Assembly: GCA_033961575.1 (NCBI GenBank)
Contig: CM066730.1
Location: 118,571,523-118,635,522 of the forward strand
DNA length: 64,000 nt
Source of the DNA: Aselliscus stoliczkanus
Taxonomy: Eukaryota > Chordata > Mammalia > Chiroptera > Hipposideridae
Reading direction: 5' to 3'
Part shown: piece after piece, positions 60,546 to 64,000 of the stretch
Layout of the letters: every line of letters starts with the position of its first letter
How positions within the stretch are numbered: the stretch's first letter is position 1
Position numbers and translations under genes: made by a program
The notes under the pieces: generated by a model
Databases searched by the model: none
What the model was told of the DNA's origin: nothing
What the model saw: the letters and a program-made list of their open reading frames with translations, nothing else

Positions 60546-61464
60546 AAAGGGAAAAAATGCATAATAGCAAACAGCACAGAAAAAAAATAAAATTGTTTTA
60601 CAACTTAATATGTATAAATTAATCACATTTCATATTCTATCATATTTGAGAATTTTAAAAATACATTATTTCTTTGGAGTTTAGGATTTGAGGAAGAATT
60701 ATATGAGTGTGAGCATTATGGGGTGTATCACCTGTTAGTAAACTGCTGTTTTCCACTGTTTATCTTGTCTATCTTGCCTGGAATTTTGATGCTCATATAG
60801 TCAAGCTGGCATTTTCAATATATTCTGATGCCCTCAGGTGAAATATTTGGACACAACAATTTGTAGTGATGTCTTTATTGTTGAGAGATAAATCTGTATA
60901 ATTATTTAATCTAACATGCGACTGTGGTTCAGTAGATTTAAATTCTTTGAACAATTATATTGATTCCCTACTTGCTTTGATAAGTATAAAATACATTATG
61001 TACTAAGCACAAAAATACAGTTAGCAATTATTTTGTACATTTGGGGCATGCAGACAGGCAAACCATGAAATTTAAGGACAATATAGTCACTTTTGGACCT
61101 AGATTATCTGTATTGGTTCCCCCCATCAGTTAAATGTACCATAAAATTGCCAGTTTTCCACATTATTTCAGGCTCTACAAATCTGGATAAAAGGGAAATT
61201 TTAAACAGAAAATGGTGGAAATAATGTTTTAAAGGTCACAGGGGACATAGTATGAATGGTTTAAGAATTATTACCTTCTGGAGCTTTCTTAAAGTGGTAG
61301 CAATTGGAAATCATGACTTGGAGTATTTTAGTATTTGCACTAGAAGGTGGGAAAACTGAGTTCTCATATATGCCTTTTACTAGTTATATAGCCAGCAGAA
61401 TGGTATAATGATAGACTTATCTGCCTGAAGACAGTAATGCCTTGTTTTGTGGTCTTTGGAGCTA
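60546..61464. other. Non-genic AT-rich DNA
   Basis: No gene or named repeat. Confidence 0.45.
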
Positions 61465-61700
61465 TACATTAAGGGTCAGCAAAGCATGCCTCATGTGACA
61501 AATCCATCCCGAAGCCTAATTTCATAAATAAAGTTTTGTTAAAACACAACCCTGCCTATTTATTTATGTATTGTCTATGGTTGCTTTAATGCTATAATGG
61601 CAGAATTGAGTACATGCAACAGACACCTTGTGGCCCACAAAACCAACATTATTACTATCTGGTCCTTTCCAGAAAATTCACTGAGCCCTGCTATACCAGT
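61465..61700 (-). repeat. Ancient nonautonomous DNA-transposon fragment
   Basis: The sequence 'agggtcagcaaagcatgcct', 'aataaagttttgttaaaaca', 'gtctatggttgctttaatgc', 'gcagaattgagtacatgcaa' and 'ctggtcctttccagaaaatt' follows a common short mammalian repeat of hAT-like type. I am sure of the repeat but not of its family name. Confidence 0.55.
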
Positions 61701-63814
61701 TGTACTATTGTCACATTGAATATATCCTGCCATGGATAAGTAGCAGTTTCTGATAATTAATCATATGTTTTGTTTGAGCTCACCATACCCTCTGAATGTG
61801 CTTGAATTCAACACTGGGAAATGGCTCTATATAAGGGAGTGGAGATATTGCTGGTTATATTGGACCTGTTAAACAAATAGAAAGCAGATTTCTCAGGGGG
61901 CAATCAGTTTTCCATCTTCTGTGAGCATGAAATTTATTTTATAATTTTAGGGAGGAAAATGTGTTCTTAAGCATGGGGAAAAGTTTTAAAATATATTCTG
62001 TAATGTGATCTACCTTCTCACTGTTTGTTTCAACTCAATAATAAAATATAACTCCCAAATGTGAAGGACTTTCCTGGGCTGTGAAATTGATAAGATCCAG
62101 ACTCTTCATCTGGAAAATTTTCTCAAGCCTCCTCCCTCCCAATTTTCACCCCATTTTATTTCTGCAAATTTGAAAGCAAAAAAATATTCCTTTAAATGTG
62201 AGGCCTTATATATTTGCATATATGTTCAATTTTTTTTCTTTTGGTAAACTAAAGCCAGTTCATGCATTTATTTAATAAAGAGTTACACTAAATTTAAAAG
62301 TAACATAACAAATAAAATGAAACACATATCAAAATGATTCACAGACCCTTCTTGTTCAAAAGCAACAGCTTTTTTCTCAAAGTGGGTATACCATAGTAAT
62401 CGTGTGATATGCAAAATTACTTTCAAAGGAAAGAAATCATTTGTTGCTGTCCACTCCTACATTCTCTCCTTGGTTCTAAATAATCTATTGACTTATTTCT
62501 CCATTCAGTAGAGAGTTACTGCACGCCCCATCATTTCTTCTCTTTCTTTCACATTCCCAGAGGCATTACTCATCATCCTACAACTGTGTAATAGCTCCTT
62601 GAGTGTTCCTATCCCTTCCTTGGCTACTATCAAGAATCCAAGTAGTTGTTCCTGAACAGTTATTTTGTTGTGTGCTTCGACCTCAACCTTGGTCTCTCAT
62701 CATGCTCTATATTAAACTAAATGAAAACTAGTTTTGCTAAATCAACAGGAACCTTATTTAAGACAAAGAAAAAAAAAGATTGGGATGATAGGCAACATGG
62801 CACAAAGAACTCATACTGTGATCTATCTTCCTCAATGGATTGGAAATGAAACACAGGAAAAGGCTGAAGCAACATGTCTCCTTATTCTTCAGACCAGAAC
62901 TATACAGTGGTAATGAGAATTGGGCATGTGCTGAAATAATGAAAACCAAGGACTCCATGCCTAATCAGGGACCCAACTTGAAGCTAGAATGTGGCCCAGC
63001 ACTCCAGCTCTGTGGGACTCTAGTTGACTTGGGAAGCTTAAGGACAAAAGGAAAGCTTGGGGACAGGGAGGAAATGAGATAAGCCGCCTGCTGGCCCAGT
63101 GACTGCATGTATGGTATTTTCAATTTTAGATTCTGTAAGAATTGAATAGTATGTTTAAAATGTAGGTTACGAATGAAAAGACTAGAAATACGATATTTAG
63201 TTTCCCAACTGTAGAAGAAAATCAAGGGGGTTAATATAAACTTATGAACCCTAAGAAGACAGAGGAAAGGATAGGACAAGAAAGAGTTGGAGAAGGAAGA
63301 GAAGAAATAAAAATGCTAGCACAAAATAGTAATTGTATAAAATCCAAATACTCAATTAAATATAATGCAAACAAACCCACTTATTAAAAGACCAAAATTA
63401 TTTCATTGTTTTTTGCTCATTTTTAAAGGATCCAGTTGTAAGTTATCTACTTGAGTCACATCTAAAAGAATCATCTTCCTGGAAAGAGCAAAAATAAAAG
63501 AATGGAAATAAGAATACCTGTGAAACACTAAGAAAAAGGAAGATTCATAACAATGTTACTTACAGGTAAAGTATAATTTAAAGCAACAAGAAGGGTATTG
63601 GTATAATAATTAAGGGCACCATATGCCAGAATGTATAAAATTATAATGTATCCTAATCATTTTATCTGTATTCTATTAAAAAAAAGAGAAACTTATAAAG
63701 AGAAATCACCAAATTTACAATCTTGTTTATGATTTTTAGCCTACAATGTTAGAAACAGTGGATCAAGTAAGTTAAGACATGAGAAATTTGAACAAATTAA
63801 TAAGTTTCACCATA
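61701..63814. other. Non-genic DNA
   Basis: About 2.1 kb without a supported gene. The open frames at 62758-63279 overlap on both strands and have no domain. Confidence 0.45.
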
Positions 63815-64000
63815 AATGTATACTACTCTGCCATAAAAAAGGTTAAATATTGCCATTTGCAGCAACATGGATGGATCTTGAGGGTATTACGCTAAGTAAA
63901 AAAGTCAGGCAGAGAAAAACAAATACTGTGCAATCTCATTTGTATGTGGAATCTAAAAAGTCAAACTGGTAAAAACAGAGTAGATAGATGGTGGTTGCCA
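63815..64000 (+). mobile_element. LINE-1 3' end, continuing past the window
   Basis: From 'actactctgccataaaaaag' through 'gcagcaacatggatggatct' to 'gtggaatctaaaaagtcaaa' the sequence matches the ORF2 end and 3' UTR start seen at 54390-54560 and 60120-60250. It appears 5'-truncated at about 63815 and runs off the right edge. Confidence 0.85.

Noticed and set aside
1..64000. CRISPR arrays, bacterial operons, integrons or phage
   Set aside because: No spaced direct repeats, no dense long open frames and no bacterial signals. The DNA is clearly mammalian nuclear.

Overview
This is nuclear DNA from a eutherian mammal. The evidence is the set of ancient mammalian repeats: MIR, L2, MLT1-type LTR, MER5-type hAT fragments and several L1 generations. 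Base composition is AT-rich apart from one CpG-rich block inside an L1. I see no Alu, rodent B1/B2, carnivore SINEC, equine ERE, ruminant Bov-tA or vesper-bat VES SINEs. There are instead two tRNA-derived SINE families I cannot name, a mariner transposon and an L1 whose 3' UTR looks laurasiatherian to me. A bat or another less-studied order is possible, but the species cannot be fixed from this window.

I found no host protein-coding gene, no convincing exon and no functional RNA gene. The window reads as a gene desert or the inside of a very large intron. Every long open frame belongs to a transposable element, a microsatellite or chance.

Layout. 0-10 kb: mostly non-repetitive AT-rich DNA with an LTR-like block, a MIR after an (AT)n(AG)n array, a SINE and microsatellites. 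10-13.7 kb: an old retrovirus-like remnant interrupted by an older repeat that itself carries a SINE, then L2 and SINE copies. 14-26 kb: antisense L2 pieces carrying a (CAG)17 run, a SINE with a perfect target duplication, a decayed antisense endogenous retrovirus (LTR, polypurine tract, integrase-like remnant), MER5 and two old L1 fragments. 26-29 kb: repeat-poor DNA with candidate regulatory conservation. 29-32 kb: L1/MIR debris, then a complete but dead mariner with terminal repeats, split by one SINE and flanked by another. 32.6-40.5 kb: a full-length, fairly young L1 on the minus strand, with a CpG-rich 5' UTR, ORF1, ORF2 and 3' tail, disabled by a few stops and frameshifts. 41-46 kb: unique DNA with an 81-bp mariner-derived miniature element, L2 and MIR. 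46.3-54.9 kb: an MLT1 LTR, then an old full-length plus-strand L1 with a tandemly repeated 5' UTR and two SINE insertions. 55-64 kb: mostly unique DNA, a truncated L1, an old DNA-transposon piece and the start of another L1 3' end at the window edge.

The elements form a nested chronology: L2 and MIR first, then MLT1, MER5 and the retroviral remnants, then old L1, mariner, SINEs and the young L1. I found no undescribed gene system. The points most worth following are the mariner/miniature-element pair, the tandem 5' UTR units in both full-length L1s, and the unidentified SINE families.
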